From JBAZOJ01 sp041648755 (GTDB lineage: Bacteria > Planctomycetota > B143-G9): a stretch of DNA of 6,540 nucleotides. The notes beneath the pieces were generated by a model. That model saw only the letters and a program-made list of their open reading frames with translations, ran no database searches and had not been told where the DNA came from. The stretch is from the NCBI GenBank assembly GCA_041648755.1, contig JBAZOJ010000213.1, positions 1 to 6,540 on the forward strand, written 5' to 3'. Below, in pieces: positions 5,331 to 6,540 of this stretch. Each line of letters starts with the position of its first letter. The first letter of the stretch is position 1. Made by a program: the position numbers and the translations under genes.

Positions 5331-6540
5331 TTACCCACGAAGGGATTGTACGGCCTGCCCATAGGCTGTTTCCAGACAGAAGAGCCCACAGTCGGCAAAG
5401 AACTTGTTTGGCCATTTCTGATTGTCACTCCCTCGTCCTCGACCACGGCCTCCGGCTCGCTTTCGCAGTATTGAGCGCAAGCGCATCCGGACCCAAGAGT
5501 CTATTGCGGGGAATGTCGAGCGGCAACTGTGTTTGAAATACCCGAACCATCCTTTCAGGATGGGGTTGATTGCAGCGATGGTTGCCTCCATGCTGAGGCC
5601 GTTGGTTCGGCGGGTGTGTTGTCGTATGGCATCCTTCAGCTTCTTTGCGCTCTTTGCGCGGGGGGACCTATAGTCACGGTCTTTCCACCGATTGAACCGG
5701 TAGCCCAGAAACTCGAAGCGGCTGCCATTCGTCTCCATATCCACCAGTCGAGTCTTGTCGGGGTGCAGGCACAGCCCTGCTTCCTTCATCCAGACCCGCA
5801 CCACTTCCATCGCGGTTTCCGCCTCCGCCCGACTTCGGCACATCACCACGAAGTCATCGGCGTATCGCACCATCTCCATCCCCCGGCTCGCCATCTCATG
5901 GTCGAGCGGGTTCAGGTAGATATTCGCGAGCAACGGGCTGATTACAGCCCCTTGCGGCGTTCCTTGTTCGGGAGTCCATGTCTGCAGGGATTCCATCACC
6001 GGCTGGCTCAAGTATCCGTCCAGCAGGCTCAGTACTCGCCCGTCAGCAATCCGCTCCCGCAGTCGTGCCCGCAGCTTGTCCTGCGGGATACTGTCAAAGT
6101 ATCCTTGGATGTCTGCGTCCACTACGTGACGATAGCCCGCCTTCAACAGTTGGTCCAACCGTCGCAGGGCATCTTTCGCTCCCCGCCCCGGTCGAAACCC
6201 GTAGCTGTGTTCGGCGAACTCCCGCTCAAATATGGGTTCCAGCACGTTGCGAAGTGCAGTTTGCACCACCCGGTCCCGCACTGTCGGTATCCCGAGCGGT
6301 CGCATGCGTCCGTCTCCCTTGGGTATCCATGCCCGACGTATCGCGTCCGGCCTGTATTCGCCCTGCTTGAGTTGATTCTCGATTCGGTTCATTTCCCGTT
6401 CGAGCCTCTCCTCAAACTTTGCGACCGTTACGCCATCCACGCCCGGCGCTCCCTGGTTCGCCTTCACCTTTGCAAAAGACGATTCCAGATTGCTTCGCTG
6501 CCACACCTTGTCAATCAGACTGAACCAAACTCCTCCTTTC
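5331..6540 (-). CDS. ltrA: Group II intron reverse transcriptase/maturase, N-terminus outside window
   Basis: Intron-encoded protein that binds the intron RNA, assists splicing and copies the intron into DNA. The frame stays open to the window edge, and the residues before the GTG at 6506 (KGGVWFSLIDK) match the usual conserved lead-in, so the start lies upstream. Numbering from that GTG: RT1/RT2 with NQGAPGVDG (17-25) and RPLGIPTVRDRVVQTAL (69-85); SYGFRPGRGAKDAL (101-113); RT3 with DADIQGYFDSI, catalytic D132; RT4 GTPQGAVISPLLANIYLNP (182-200); RT5 YADD (215-218), giving the other two catalytic aspartates; RT7 FEFLGYRF (264-271). The thumb/X maturase domain includes LKGWFGYFKHS (317-327). 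The C-terminus (GGRGRGRGS, then WPNKFF) is short and lacks a Cys/His HNH endonuclease domain. It appears intact and active. The stop TAA (5333-5331) lies 13 nt before domain V. Confidence 0.96.
   Translation of the reverse strand, partial: KGGVWFSLIDKVWQRSNLESSFAKVKANQGAPGVDGVTVAKFEERLEREMNRIENQLKQGEYRPDAIRRAWIPKGDGRMRPLGIPTVRDRVVQTALRNVLEPIFEREFAEHSYGFRPGRGAKDALRRLDQLLKAGYRHVVDADIQGYFDSIPQDKLRARLRERIADGRVLSLLDGYLSQPVMESLQTWTPEQGTPQGAVISPLLANIYLNPLDHEMASRGMEMVRYADDFVVMCRSRAEAETAMEVVRVWMKEAGLCLHPDKTRLVDMETNGSRFEFLGYRFNRWKDRDYRSPRAKSAKKLKDAIRQHTRRTNGLSMEATIAAINPILKGWFGYFKHSCRSTFPAIDSWVRMRLRSILRKRAGGRGRGRGSDNQKWPNKFFADCGLFCLETAYGQAVQSLRG

Larger units (their letters stand above)
5240..6540 (-). 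mobile_element. Group II intron, 3' part (5' end outside window)
   Basis: A minus-strand group II intron, a self-splicing retroelement that moves by target-primed reverse transcription. The window contains its reverse transcriptase gene (domain IV), then domain V (5285-5317) and domain VI (5240-5281). The 3' splice site falls between 5240 and 5239: the intron ends CCTACCCCTAT, with the bulged A (5247) eight bases from the end, as expected. Domains I-III and the exon-binding sites lie beyond 6540 and cannot be examined. Domain V carries an AGC triad (5316-5314) rather than the CGC typical of class C introns. The plus-strand genes are convergent with it and separated by the repeat region. Confidence 0.92.

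Noticed and set aside
5174..5446. Minus-strand 90-residue frame with STGEPDAGDPPVRFGG
   Set aside because: That peptide is a translation of domain V of the group II intron; the frame overlaps the RT gene and structured RNA. Only the exon part after 5240 could be coding.
6504..6506. GTG as the start of the reverse transcriptase
   Set aside because: The frame is open further upstream and encodes the conserved VWFSLIDK lead-in; the GGAGGA at the window edge is too far from this GTG.

Overview
The window looks like chromosomal DNA from a GC-rich, free-living bacterium. A PheT that lacks its internal tRNA-binding domain, a CehA/McbA-like protein and an EboB-type TatD hydrolase all fit the Planctomycetes/PVC or Armatimonadota-like part of the tree. 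That placement is inferred from family resemblance and was not tested by a search.

Layout. (1) Positions 1-1683, plus strand: the 3' part of a gene for a CehA/McbA-like (PHP-fold) protein whose metal-binding histidines and aspartate appear to have been replaced. (2) 1733-3760: pheT, the phenylalanyl-tRNA synthetase beta chain, in a short form and without pheS directly upstream. (3) 3784-4581: a TatD-family metal-dependent hydrolase, closest by eye to the EboB type, 23 nt after pheT and probably cotranscribed with it. (4) 4599-4632: a strong intrinsic terminator that closes this plus-strand unit. (5) 4633-5173: a gene-free stretch packed with repeats. It holds two copies of a ~70-nt multi-hairpin repeat, two copies of a 42-nt repeat, a 7-nt tandem repeat and a pair of GC-rich hairpins. 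(6) 5240-6540, minus strand: the 3' part of a group II intron that runs off the window. It includes its reverse transcriptase/maturase, domain V and domain VI with a bulged branch-point A. The 3' exon (5239 down to 5174) reads as a short basic tail ending in a stop, so the intron may interrupt a minus-strand gene whose 5' exon lies beyond position 6540.

The plus-strand genes share orientation and tight spacing but no obvious pathway: one is aminoacylation of tRNA-Phe, one a probable amidohydrolase-fold enzyme, one a probable non-catalytic relative of a metallohydrolase. The most interesting items are the ligand-less CehA-like protein, the short PheT, the composite hairpin repeats, and the intron 3' boundary, which can be placed to the base from the domain VI bulge. 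I did not find a convincing new multi-gene system.
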